In this document: positions 28,880 to 36,321 of the stretch, one piece after another
How the letters are laid out: every line of letters starts with the position of its first letter
How positions within the stretch are numbered: position 1 is the stretch's first letter
From: Paraburkholderia sp. BL23I1N1
Lineage (GTDB): Bacteria; Pseudomonadota; Gammaproteobacteria; Burkholderiales; Burkholderiaceae
Direction of reading: 5' to 3'
Length of the DNA: 64,000 nt
Assembly: GCF_003610295.1 (NCBI RefSeq)
Contig: NZ_RAPV01000001.1
Location: 682,001 to 746,000 of the forward strand
Translations under genes and position numbers: made by a program
Notes under the pieces: model-generated
What the model was told of the DNA's origin: nothing
Databases searched by the model: none
Seen by the model: only the letters and a program-made list of their open reading frames with translations

Positions 28880-30451
28880 TCAAGCCGCAGCCGCTTTGGG
28901 CGCGTGGTCGTGTACGTTATCGAGACCGAAGTCTTCGGGGAAATGGTCGAGCGCGGACAGCACCGGGTACGGCGTCATGCCGCCCATCGCGCAGAGCGAG
29001 CCGGACACCATCGTGTCGCACAGATCGCGCAGCAGTTTCACTTGCCGCGTGGACGTATCGCCGTTGCGAATCCGTCCGATCACTTCGACGCCACGCGTCG
29101 AGCCGATCCGGCACGGCGTGCATTTGCCGCACGATTCGAGCGCGCAGAAGTGCATGGCGTATTGCGCGAGTTCGGCGAGATTCGACGTGTCGTCGTGCAC
29201 GACGATGCCGCCGTGGCCGATCACCGCGCCGACCGCCGCGTACGCTTCGTAGTCCATGGGGATGTCCCACTGGCTTTCCGGCAGATAGGTGCCGAGCGGG
29301 CCGCCGACCTGCACCGCGCGCGCCGGGCGTCCGCTTGCTGTGCCGCCACCGTAGTCGAAGAGCAGTTCACGCAACGTGACGCCGAACGCCAGCTCGACCA
29401 GACCGCCTTGTTTCACATTGCCGGCGAGCTGGAACGGCAACGTGCCGCGCGAACGGCCCATGCCGAAGTCTTTGTAAAACGCAGCGCCGCGGGCGAAGAT
29501 GATCGGCACCGTGGCGAGCGTGATGACGTTGTTGATCACGGTCGGCTGGCCGTAGAGACCGACTAGCGCCGGTACCGGCGGCTTCGCGCGCACGACGCCG
29601 CGTTTGCCTTCGAGCGATTCGAGCAGCGCTGTTTCCTCGCCGCAGACATAAGCGCCTGCGCCCTTCGCCACAAACAGGTCAAAGCGATGCGCCGCCGAGC
29701 CGAGCACGCTATCGCCGAGCCAGCCGGCGGCGCGCGCCCGGGCGATCGCGGCTTCGAGCGTCGCGATCGAGTGCGGATATTCGCTGCGTACGTAGATATA
29801 GCCCACTGTCGCGCCGGTCACGACGCCTGCGATGATCATCCCTTCGATCAGCACGTACGGGTCGCTTTCCATCACCATGCGGTCGGAGAAGGTGCCGGAG
29901 TCGCCTTCGTCCGCATTGCAGACGATGTATTTCTGCGCCGCTTTGGCGCCGCGTACCGTGCGCCATTTGATGCCGGCGGGGAAGGCTGCGCCGCCGCGGC
30001 CGCGCAGGCCGGATTCGATCAGCGCTTCGCAGGCGGCGTCGCCGTCGGTTTGCAAAGCATTGCGCAAACCTTCGAGGCCACCGTGGGCGACGTAGTCGTC
30101 GATGGAAAGCGGATCGGTGATACCGATGCGCGCGAAGGTCAGACGCTGCTGGTTCTTCAGATACGGTATTTCATCGACCGCACCGACACGGCGGGCATGC
30201 TCGCCGCCTTCGATAAAGCCGGCGTCGAATAGCGCTGCAACGTCGCTCTCTTCGACATTCGCGTAGCCGACGCGGCCTTCAGCCGTCGTCACTTCGACGA
30301 GCGGTTCGAGCCATAGCAAACCGCGCGAACCGTTGCGAACCAGGTCGATTTCAACGCCGCGGCGTGTGGCTTCCGCTTCGATCGCTTGGGCGAGGGCATC
30401 GGCGCCGAGCGCAAGCGCTGACGAATCGCAGGGAACGTAAATGCGCGTCAT
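28880..30451 (-). CDS. fdsB: Formate dehydrogenase NADH-reducing subunit FdsB
   Basis: A 523-residue NuoF-like subunit with an N-terminal thioredoxin-like part. The FMN motif reads GLRGRGGAAFPAGIKW, the NADH motif KGAGAYVCGEETALLESLEG, and the 4Fe-4S ligands are in ESCGKCTPCRIGSTRG. It passes electrons from the FdsA clusters to NAD+ via FMN. Its ATG at 30451 overlaps the fdsG stop (ATGA), so the two are translationally coupled. A longer frame from 30562 overlaps fdsG and is rejected. Confidence 0.96.
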   Translation of the reverse strand: MTRIYVPCDSSALALGADALAQAIEAEATRRGVEIDLVRNGSRGLLWLEPLVEVTTAEGRVGYANVEESDVAALFDAGFIEGGEHARRVGAVDEIPYLKNQQRLTFARIGITDPLSIDDYVAHGGLEGLRNALQTDGDAACEALIESGLRGRGGAAFPAGIKWRTVRGAKAAQKYIVCNADEGDSGTFSDRMVMESDPYVLIEGMIIAGVVTGATVGYIYVRSEYPHSIATLEAAIARARAAGWLGDSVLGSAAHRFDLFVAKGAGAYVCGEETALLESLEGKRGVVRAKPPVPALVGLYGQPTVINNVITLATVPIIFARGAAFYKDFGMGRSRGTLPFQLAGNVKQGGLVELAFGVTLRELLFDYGGGTASGRPARAVQVGGPLGTYLPESQWDIPMDYEAYAAVGAVIGHGGIVVHDDTSNLAELAQYAMHFCALESCGKCTPCRIGSTRGVEVIGRIRNGDTSTRQVKLLRDLCDTMVSGSLCAMGGMTPYPVLSALDHFPEDFGLDNVHDHAPKAAAA

Positions 30452-30933
30452 GCCGTTTCCTCCACGCGTGTGTTGGCGGCGGCGAGGAGCGCATCGAACT
30501 TTTTCGGCGTCACTTTCGCGTGCAGCGTGCCGTTGAGCATCAGCGCCGGCGACAGCGCGCATTGGCCGAGGCAGTAGACCGATTCCAGCTCGACCGTCGC
30601 TCCATGCCGATGCTCCGCATCAAAACGGCAGCCGGTGTGTGCCTCGATATGCTGCGCGAGCGCCTCGGTGCCCATGCTGCGGCATGCTTCGGCGCGGCAC
30701 AGTTGCACGGTGACAGCGGCCGCGGGCTGCGTGCGGAAGTGGTGGTAGTAGGTGATGACGCCGTGCACTTCCGCGCGCGACAGGTTCATGGCACGCGCGA
30801 GAGGCGCGACCGTGTCGGGCGGCACGTAGCCGAGCTCGTCCTGAATGGCGTGCAGCACGGCTAGCAGCGACATGCCCGGCTGTGCGTGACGCTGCACCAA
30901 CTGGTCAGGCGCGATGGCAATGGAATCGTCCAA
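30448..30933 (-). CDS. fdsG: Formate dehydrogenase gamma subunit FdsG
   Basis: A 161-residue NuoE-like subunit. Its 2Fe-2S ligands are two cysteines in QLCRAEACRSMG and two in VYCLGQCALSPALMLNG. I chose the TTG at 30933 (MDDSIAIAPDQLVQ) because a strong GGAGGAG sits six bases before it. ATGs at 30954 and 30969 lack such a site, and 30969 would overlap the direct-repeat control region. It is the first gene of fdsGBAD. Confidence 0.9.
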   Translation of the reverse strand: MDDSIAIAPDQLVQRHAQPGMSLLAVLHAIQDELGYVPPDTVAPLARAMNLSRAEVHGVITYYHHFRTQPAAAVTVQLCRAEACRSMGTEALAQHIEAHTGCRFDAEHRHGATVELESVYCLGQCALSPALMLNGTLHAKVTPKKFDALLAAANTRVEETA

Positions 30934-30956
30934 GTGGGGCTCCTCCAAAGTCATAT

Positions 30957-30987
30957 ATGCACTTGTCATTCATAATGTGTGCACTTA
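30957..30987. promoter_or_regulatory. Direct repeats in the fds control region
   Basis: TGCACTT occurs at 30958-30964 and 30980-30986, so the copies are 22 bases apart, or two helical turns. Both lie in the AT-rich divergent region between fdsG and the regulator gene. This spacing suits binding of a dimer of the neighbouring regulator, but the link is inferred. Confidence 0.45.
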
Positions 30988-31066
30988 TGCTTTGTTTATT
31001 CGATAGGGGATAGCGGAACAATAGGCGGGTGATACGCGTCGTGCAATAGGAAGGAGCTGAACATAT

Positions 31067-32146
31067 ATGATCAGAATCGAGTGCCAGGCGCAACTGGTTG
31101 TGAAAGGTCCGGATGGCCGCGAGGCAAGCCTGTCGGACGTGGTGCCGCTGCTCGCGCTGGTGGACGAATCCGGCAGCATCGCGCAGGCGGCGACGCTTAA
31201 GGGTTTGTCCTACCGTCATGCGTGGGGGTTGTTGCGCAGCATCGAGGAGCGTCTGGGTGGTCCGCTGATCGCGAAGGAACGCGGGCGCGGCTCGGTGCTC
31301 TCCGAACTCGGGCAGGCCGTGTTGCGCGCACAGCGTCTGTGCGGCGAGCGGCTCGACGGCAACATGCACGCACTGGCGAGCGAAGTCGCCAGCGATCTGA
31401 ACCGCTGGCTCGCGCCACCGGCCGACGACGTGCGGATCTACGCGTCGCACGGTTACGCCGTGGCGGCGCTGGTGACGGCGCTGGTCGCGAACGATCTGCC
31501 GGTCGATATCAAATACCGCGACAGCGCGGACGCGGTGAGCGCGCTTGCCCGTGGCGAATGCGATCTGGCGGGTTTCCACTTACCGCTCGGCGAGTTTCGC
31601 GCGGCATGCGCCGATACGTATCGGCGCTGGCTCGATCCGCAGCGCCACGTGCTCGTGCATCTGACGAAGCGCAAGCAGGGTCTGTTTCTCGGCAAGGGCA
31701 ATCCAAAGGGAATCGGCGGCCTGAGCGACCTCGCGCGCGACGACATTCGCTTCGTCAATCGTCAGCCCGGTTCCGGCACGCGCATGCTGCTGGACCTTGC
31801 GCTACGAAAAGTCGGGGTCGATCCGGACCGGGTCAACGGTTATGCGTCGGCGGAACTCACGCATTCGGCGATCGCGGCATTCGTGGCAAGCGGTATGGCG
31901 GACGTGGGTTTCGGCGTCGAGCCGGCGGCGCATCACTTCGGGCTCGACTTCATTCCGATCGTCGACGAAGACTATTACTTCGCCTGCGACCGCGCCCGGC
32001 TGGAGCGCACGCCGCTTGCAACGGTGCTCGGTTTGCTGCGCGGCGCCGCGTTCCGGCATAGCGTCGATCAACTCGAAGGCTACGATCCGCACGACTGCGG
32101 CAAATTGCTCGATCTCGATACTGGGCTTGGCCCAACGGCGGTGTAA
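31067..32146 (+). CDS. ModE-like HTH regulator with periplasmic-binding-like domain (probable fds regulator)
   Basis: A 359-residue protein. The N-terminus has a LysR/ModE-type winged helix (LVDESGSIAQAATLKGLSYRHAWGLLRS, then IEERLGGPLIAKERGRGS). Residues about 120-340 form a PBP-like domain (LHLTKRKQGLFLGKGNPKG, NRQPGSGTRMLLDLALR, SGMADVGFGVEP) similar to molybdate- or tungstate-binding-like proteins. It is divergent from fdsG with about 130 bases between them. In related Burkholderiales a regulator at this place controls the formate dehydrogenase operon. A role sensing formate or molybdate is an inference. Confidence 0.85.
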   Translation: MIRIECQAQLVVKGPDGREASLSDVVPLLALVDESGSIAQAATLKGLSYRHAWGLLRSIEERLGGPLIAKERGRGSVLSELGQAVLRAQRLCGERLDGNMHALASEVASDLNRWLAPPADDVRIYASHGYAVAALVTALVANDLPVDIKYRDSADAVSALARGECDLAGFHLPLGEFRAACADTYRRWLDPQRHVLVHLTKRKQGLFLGKGNPKGIGGLSDLARDDIRFVNRQPGSGTRMLLDLALRKVGVDPDRVNGYASAELTHSAIAAFVASGMADVGFGVEPAAHHFGLDFIPIVDEDYYFACDRARLERTPLATVLGLLRGAAFRHSVDQLEGYDPHDCGKLLDLDTGLGPTAV

Positions 32147-32255
32147 GCGACTGTAAACAAAATGGCGCCGTCATCGCTGCGTGGGGCGTATGTTTAGGAT
32201 AATCTCTAACTTTCCGCTTACGCCTTAACCGCGCGCTATGCCGCGCTGAATCGAT

Positions 32256-32522
32256 ATGAAAGCTCTTTTTCACGCATGTGCTGCGGCAGCAACGGCTGGT
32301 GTGCTTCTCGCTACTGTTTCGGTTGCCTGCGCACAGAATTCGCCGGGTGTGCCGGGCGGTATCCTGCAAGATCAATTCCGTCTTGCCGAACATCCGCAGA
32401 TGCCGTTTGCGGCCTCCGCACCCTCGGACAAATACCAGTCCAACAAAAAGTCGGCCATGCGCAAGCGCGGCGACAACGGCGATCCGAACGGGTGTAATTT
32501 GCAGTGTCCTAAAGACGAATAA
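32256..32522 (+). CDS. Small secreted hypothetical protein
   Basis: An 88-residue protein with a clear signal peptide (MKALFHACAAAATAGVLLA, ending ...VSVACAQ). The mature part of about 60 residues is polar, with two cysteines near the end (NGCNLQCPKDE). I do not recognise the family. It is followed by a strong terminator, and the position of its start codon 110 bases after the regulator gene is consistent with an independent promoter. Confidence 0.65.
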   Translation: MKALFHACAAAATAGVLLATVSVACAQNSPGVPGGILQDQFRLAEHPQMPFAASAPSDKYQSNKKSAMRKRGDNGDPNGCNLQCPKDE

Positions 32523-32567
32523 GCGCGAGTCGGCGCTTTCGGGTTCCGCTTTAGTGTTTGTTTGAGA

Positions 32568-32592
32568 CGCCGGCATGCTGCCGGCGTTTTTC
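32568..32592 (+). terminator. Intrinsic terminator after the small secreted protein
   Basis: ACGCCGGCA (32568-32576) and TGCCGGCGT (32580-32588) pair perfectly with a three-base loop, followed by TTTTT. Confidence 0.9.
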
Positions 32593-32683
32593 GTTGGCGC
32601 CTGCGTCGGTACCTTCGTCGGTCCCTTCGTGGGTGGCTGATATCAAGCCATTCGGCTCTGGCCCGTGGTTCAATGGCGATCGG

Positions 32684-33052
32684 TTATGGCTTCGCCATGT
32701 GCCACATGTCCTTGAAGCCGTCCCCCTTCATTTCTCCCGCCTGCTTGTCTGCCGCGTAGCGATACAACGGGTGACCCTTGTACGCCCATTGCTGTTTGCC
32801 GTCGGCGGCAGGGATCAGCGTCCAGTCGCCTGACGGCTTGTCCGACGGGCCCGCCACGGCTGCCGGCCAGTAGCTCATGCAGCCACCGGTGCAGGCGCTC
32901 ACGCCGGGCGTGGTGTCTTTGTCGAAGGTATAGAGCGTCATGCCGTCGGCGGTGACGAAGCGGCCGTCGACGATCTTCGGTGCTTCAGCGAAGGCAGTCT
33001 GTTGCAGCGCGAGGAGAGTCAGCGTGGAGAGGCATAAGAGAGTCTTGCGCAT
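32684..33052 (-). CDS. Secreted COG4315-type protein (predicted lipoprotein-like repeat)
   Basis: A 122-residue protein with a signal peptide (MRKTLLCLSTLTLLALQQTAFA). It carries the DGMTLYTFDKDT and GHPLYRYAADKQAGEMKGDGF motifs and the CTGGC pair that mark the COG4315 'secreted repeat of unknown function' family. It is periplasmic or surface-located and its function is unknown. The ATG at 33052 gives a clean signal sequence; frames opening further upstream run into the tmRNA terminators. Confidence 0.88.
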   Translation of the reverse strand: MRKTLLCLSTLTLLALQQTAFAEAPKIVDGRFVTADGMTLYTFDKDTTPGVSACTGGCMSYWPAAVAGPSDKPSGDWTLIPAADGKQQWAYKGHPLYRYAADKQAGEMKGDGFKDMWHMAKP

Positions 33053-33177
33053 GATGTTGGCTCCTGATTTTGATGTTGGTCTCGCGCGGAACGCGGCGTG
33101 CGGGCGCGCGTGGGGAATAAACGATTGAAGGGGTGCGTTTATTCCTTTGGCTTTGCGCGGCTGTGATACCCGCGAGC

Positions 33178-33203
33178 AAAAAGGCCCGCTCGATGAGCGG
33201 GCC
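33178..33203 (-). terminator. Second intrinsic terminator downstream of ssrA
   Basis: GGCCCGCTC and GAGCGGGCC (33183-33203) form a nine-pair stem with a three-base loop. Read on the minus strand it is followed by TTTTT (33182-33178). Confidence 0.88.
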
Positions 33204-33224
33204 TTCTGTTTTATAGGCAGCCAA

Positions 33225-33260
33225 CAAAAAACCCGCAAGCAGCAGGCCACTTACGGGTTT
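33225..33260 (-). terminator. Intrinsic terminator of ssrA
   Basis: ACCCGCAAG (33231-33239) pairs with CTTACGGGT (33250-33258) with one wobble. On the minus strand the stem is followed by TTTTTT. It lies 37 bases after the CCA end of the tmRNA. Confidence 0.88.
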
Positions 33261-33296
33261 TGAGTGAGTCTTGATGGTGCAGCTTGAAACAGCGTC

Positions 33297-33660
33297 TGGT
33301 GGAGGCGGCGGGAATCGAACCCGCGTCCAGAAGCACTCTACGACTAGTTCTACATACTTAGTTCTGTCATTTGATTTAACCACCACGACGCGGACGAACA
33401 CGCTGCGTGACGGCGATTCACTAGATTTTCGACCCGGGCGTCGTGACGCCGCCAAGGCTTAACTGACGTATATGACCTCTGTCGGTATTGCTACCGGTCT
33501 TGCGACTCTAGCCCGTCAGTGAACTAGGCAGAGGACGGCGGCCCTTAGGCTGCCAGTGCGAACGTTTCGTCGTTTGAACCACCCCCCTAAATTCCATCCA
33601 TACTTCTTGATGCTTGAAGGGTTTGGTGTTGGGTTTTGACGAAAACGACAGTCGCCGTGG
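33297..33660 (-). ncRNA. ssrA: tmRNA (transfer-messenger RNA)
   Basis: The 3' end is unmistakable. It has an encoded CCA (33299-33297), a T-arm with GGTTCGATTCCC and the preceding AACTAAGTATGTAGAAC block shared with other proteobacterial tmRNAs. The tag frame reads NDETFALAA then TAA (33574-33545), directly before the GGGCCGCC pseudoknot region. Its resume codon position reads TCA rather than the usual GCA. The 5' end is set only by typical length. I could not find the conserved TTCGACG D-loop or a clean GGGGGCG acceptor strand about 90 bases upstream. A G6 run at 33587-33582 could instead pair with CGCCTCC. tmRNA with SmpB frees stalled ribosomes. Confidence 0.88.
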
Positions 33661-33736
33661 CCGCCGGAGCGACGGTTTTGTAAGTTTTATATATTTATGT
33701 TTGGGCAAGCCGGCGTAGCCGGCGCGTCAGCCTCAA

Positions 33737-33810
33737 GTGTGTGCAACTTCGGAACCGCCGTCAGGCGGCTGTCCACACCCTCGTGGTGTGGGCAGCGAAG
33801 TTGTGCACAC
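33737..33810. repeat. Structured element able to form a three-way junction
   Basis: A 15-pair outer stem joins 33737-33751 with 33796-33810 (13 Watson-Crick and 2 wobble pairs). Inside it lie two perfect hairpins, CCGCC-GTCA-GGCGG (33755-33768) and CCACACC-CTCGT-GGTGTGG (33773-33791). GCCGGC-GTA-GCCGGC (33709-33723) stands just before. The element lies between the tmRNA and the accessory region, outside any coding frame I accept. Its function is unknown. Confidence 0.75.
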
Positions 33811-33831
33811 GGGGAAGCGGCAAAGGCACAT

Positions 33832-34185
33832 TTAAGCCGTTCGGGGGCGGTTTTTCCGTAACGTTTTTCGTGCTGACTTGTGGGCTGATTTACGGGCTGT
33901 CTTCCGGACTGTTTTTGTCCCGGTCGCCTTTACTTGCTCAACATGCGAGATGGCAGCCTCAAGGTCACTGACCAGCTCGCTGAGCGTAAGACCAATCGCA
34001 ACACACCACTCTCGGACCTCGATGACGTCGAGGCGCCGTTCGCCTCGCTCGCACTTACCGATGATTGACTGAGTAAGTTCCAACCTTTTGGCCAGTTCGA
34101 CTTGTGACAGTCCTGCCTTCTTCCGCGCTTCCCGTAGCGTGGACAACAGAAGACCGTAATGCTCGGTGTAGATGGACTTTTGCAC
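33832..34185 (-). CDS. XRE family regulator with basic Lys/Arg/Ala-rich tail
   Basis: A 117-residue protein starting with GTG. The Cro/CI-type helix-turn-helix is at residues 14-70 (LREARKKAGLSQVELAKRLELTQ, IGKCERGERRLDVIEVREW). Residues 92-117 are a histone-H1-like tail of repeated RKTA/RKSA/HKSA units, likely to bind DNA non-specifically. It is divergent from the gene at 34367, and the palindromes between them (34245-34269) are its probable target, giving autorepression. The codon use is less GC-rich than in the core genes. Confidence 0.85.
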   Translation of the reverse strand: MQKSIYTEHYGLLLSTLREARKKAGLSQVELAKRLELTQSIIGKCERGERRLDVIEVREWCVAIGLTLSELVSDLEAAISHVEQVKATGTKTVRKTARKSAHKSARKTLRKNRPRTA

Positions 34186-34233
34186 GAGGAGGCCAAGGTG
34201 TCAAAACGGCGACAGCTTGCGGTCCAGTCTCGA

Positions 34234-34269
34234 ATAGTCCAAAATCGACTATAGTCGAAATTCGACTAT
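34234..34269. promoter_or_regulatory. Overlapping palindromic operators for the XRE regulator
   Basis: TCGACTATAGTCGA (34245-34258) and ATAGTCGAAATTCGACTAT (34251-34269) are both perfect palindromes that share a half-site. A further half-site, ATAGTC, lies at 34234-34239. The array is 60 bases upstream of the XRE start and between divergent genes, as expected for an autoregulated repressor. Confidence 0.8.
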
Positions 34270-34366
34270 TTGTTTTTTTATGGGAACACCCTCCCTTGAG
34301 GGCGACACCCGCGAGTGGACCGTCAGCATGCAGCGAACGGCCCGTTTTACGCTATACGAGGTGGCT

Positions 34367-34861
34367 ATGGAATCCCGGAGCAATGCGAGGCGCAGAGCCG
34401 TAATGTCGCGCTTGGAAAGCATCGTGCACGCTACGGCGCGCGAAACTGTTCCAGAGACTCAACCGAAACCGGAATCGGCCGCTGCGGCCAACATCGATTC
34501 TCTGGACATACTGGAAGTACTTTTCATGCTCTGCAAAAAGGATGGCCTGCAGGTGGCGGGCGACCCAAAAAGCGCGTTTGCGCATTTCGATTCCGGCACT
34601 CGTACTCTCCACGTGTACGCGCGGGATACAAAAGCAGTCGACATTGCCTCTGACCCAAAATCGACCATGCTTGCCGCCTTGGACTATGCCCAAGTTCAAG
34701 GAGCGAGCTTCGAGGCGGGTGATGGCTTCGCTGTCTGCACGGTAAAAGGCGTTACCGCTCACGGGTACACGTATGGGGAGGCTGCCGTGCGCGCTCTTGC
34801 AAAACTTAAGGTTTCGCCTGGGTCCCAGACATCGACAGCCGAAACAGAAGACAGCCCCTGA
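34367..34861 (+). CDS. Hypothetical protein of the accessory region
   Basis: A 164-residue soluble protein I do not recognise. An N-terminal basic stretch (SNARRRAVMSRLE) precedes a mixed alpha/beta region with DSLDILEVLFMLCKKDG, LHVYARDTKAVDIASDPKS and HGYTYGEAAVRALAKL. I chose the ATG at 34367 because GAGG stands just before it; ATGs at 34280 and 34328 are in frame. It is divergent from the XRE gene and probably controlled by it through the shared palindromes. Confidence 0.65.
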   Translation: MESRSNARRRAVMSRLESIVHATARETVPETQPKPESAAAANIDSLDILEVLFMLCKKDGLQVAGDPKSAFAHFDSGTRTLHVYARDTKAVDIASDPKSTMLAALDYAQVQGASFEAGDGFAVCTVKGVTAHGYTYGEAAVRALAKLKVSPGSQTSTAETEDSP

Positions 34862-34979
34862 GCATTTCGCTTCGGAGGCTAGAAGTCGCACCCGATGGCG
34901 GCCTTCGGCGTTCATGGGATTGACTGACTGCTCTGCAGCGACCTTGGAATCGTACATTCTCTAACTAGCCCCTGCCGCC

Positions 34980-35687
34980 ATGAATCGAATCACAACCAAG
35001 GCAGTACCAACACCACGGCCACCTCGTCAAAGACGAGACACGCCTTCGCTTGAAGAAGCACGGCTTGCGCGGATAGACCATGCGATTCATCGTGCGGTTG
35101 TCGCTGCAGTCTTGGTTGACCCTATAGGCGCCTTGGCACTTCTCGACATCCCAGATGAAGAGCTCGGTCGTATGTTGAAGAATCGGCTATGGGAAGTCAT
35201 TGGCGTCTCAACGATACTCGACTTAGACCTCCGCTCGATGCGTGAGGAGGACGCGAAACTACGCAAGCGCATTCGCGGTCAGTCAAAACCGCGAACGCCC
35301 GACCATGAGGATGCGGTACAGAGCACCTCGGCAAACCCCGAGCGATACGCCCTCGTGCGTCAGGGAAAGTTGCTGCGTATGGTGGACTACCTTGGGGCGG
35401 CAGATGTCACAGAGAAGAAACTGAGTAAGCAAGTCGCCTCAGGGAGAGTCTTTAGCGTTGAACTGGACGCAGGGATGTACATCCCAGGATTCTTTCTTTC
35501 CCCCATGATTCATCACAACGACTTCGCGAAGGTCATACGTAGGCTAGGTGATACACCCGGGTGGAACAGGTGGGACTTTTTCACCACTCCGGCAGAGACG
35601 CTTGGCGGTTCGACGCCCCTCCAATTTCTTGCGATTAAAAAGGTCAAGCCTGTACTGAAGGCCGCTGGAGAATTCGCGGAGCGCTGA
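34980..35687 (+). CDS. Hypothetical protein with MbcA/ParS-like C-terminus
   Basis: A 235-residue protein. The first 120 residues are helical and basic with no known domain. The last 60 (FAKVIRRLGDTPGWNRWDFF, TTPAETLGGSTPLQFLA, VKPVLKAAGEFAER) resemble the toxin-binding tail of Xre-MbcA-ParS (DUF2384) antitoxins. No RES-type toxin is adjacent, so an antitoxin role is not supported. It is likely co-transcribed with the genes around it on the plus strand. Confidence 0.6.
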   Translation: MNRITTKAVPTPRPPRQRRDTPSLEEARLARIDHAIHRAVVAAVLVDPIGALALLDIPDEELGRMLKNRLWEVIGVSTILDLDLRSMREEDAKLRKRIRGQSKPRTPDHEDAVQSTSANPERYALVRQGKLLRMVDYLGAADVTEKKLSKQVASGRVFSVELDAGMYIPGFFLSPMIHHNDFAKVIRRLGDTPGWNRWDFFTTPAETLGGSTPLQFLAIKKVKPVLKAAGEFAER

Positions 35688-35707
35688 GCACAACTGCTCT
35701 CGAGACC

Positions 35708-35830
35708 ATGGAAGAAATTCTGGAATTCGTTCTCCGAGACTTACCGCTACTGCATCGGCTCCAAAATGTTGAGCCGGTGGTTGAGGAAGCCGCGACCATT
35801 GCAAAGCAATACGCGCGGCTGTTCACGTAG
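35708..35830 (+). CDS. Possible small acidic protein, 40 residues
   Basis: An ATG-started frame encodes MEEILEFVLRDLPLLHRL followed by a helical, Glu-rich stretch that ends in ARLFT. It fits tightly between two accepted genes (20 bases after one, 31 before the next). The ribosome site is weak and I know no homologue, so this may be chance. Confidence 0.35.
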   Translation: MEEILEFVLRDLPLLHRLQNVEPVVEEAATIAKQYARLFT

Positions 35831-35861
35831 GCACGAGACCGCAGTTTTACGTCTGCTCGCC

Positions 35862-36245
35862 ATGAAAGAACTCCTGACCTTCGCGCTCAATAACCCCGCA
35901 CTTCTGGTCGTGCCGGCAGTCGGGTTCGTACTCAGTCTGGTCGTGGTGCGCATCAAAAGGAGATACGTGAACGAAGGGGTCTTGTTTAGGCGCAAGCCTG
36001 CGAGGCAGCGCGACCACAACGCCTCAAAATCAGCGGAAAAAGAGATGAACGCTGATAACGATATTGACCTTGAGATTGCGCTTCGCAAGCTTCACGAATT
36101 GGGCCTAGAGGACGGGGACTTAGGATATGCCTACTGGTATCAAGTCGGACAGCTACTGAAACGAGCGGCCGGCATGCAAGCACTGATAGACGCGCTCAGC
36201 GAGGAGTTGGAACAGTCCCGCGCGGCACGCCCGAAACCGGATTGA
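35862..36245 (+). CDS. Hypothetical membrane-anchored protein
   Basis: A 127-residue protein with one N-terminal membrane segment (LTFALNNPALLVVPAVGFVL). A basic stop-transfer (RIKRRYV) and a cytoplasmic helical domain with IDLEIALRKLHELGLEDGDL and RAAGMQALIDALSEELEQ follow. I do not recognise it. The ATG at 35862 is preferred to 35766, whose extra residues are Arg-rich. It is in the same run as kptA. Confidence 0.55.
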   Translation: MKELLTFALNNPALLVVPAVGFVLSLVVVRIKRRYVNEGVLFRRKPARQRDHNASKSAEKEMNADNDIDLEIALRKLHELGLEDGDLGYAYWYQVGQLLKRAAGMQALIDALSEELEQSRAARPKPD

Positions 36246-36321
36246 AACGAACGCAACGCCGCGGCGGCTGCGTGTTCGCTTCACTGTACATTCTGGATGC
36301 CCCCGCAAGCTTGTAACCTCT

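Noticed and set aside
33737..33810. Integron attC site at the three-way-junction element
   Set aside because: The ends GTGCAAC and GTTGTGC come close to the RYYYAAC/GTTRRRY core motifs but each breaks the consensus, and no integron integrase or cassette array is present.
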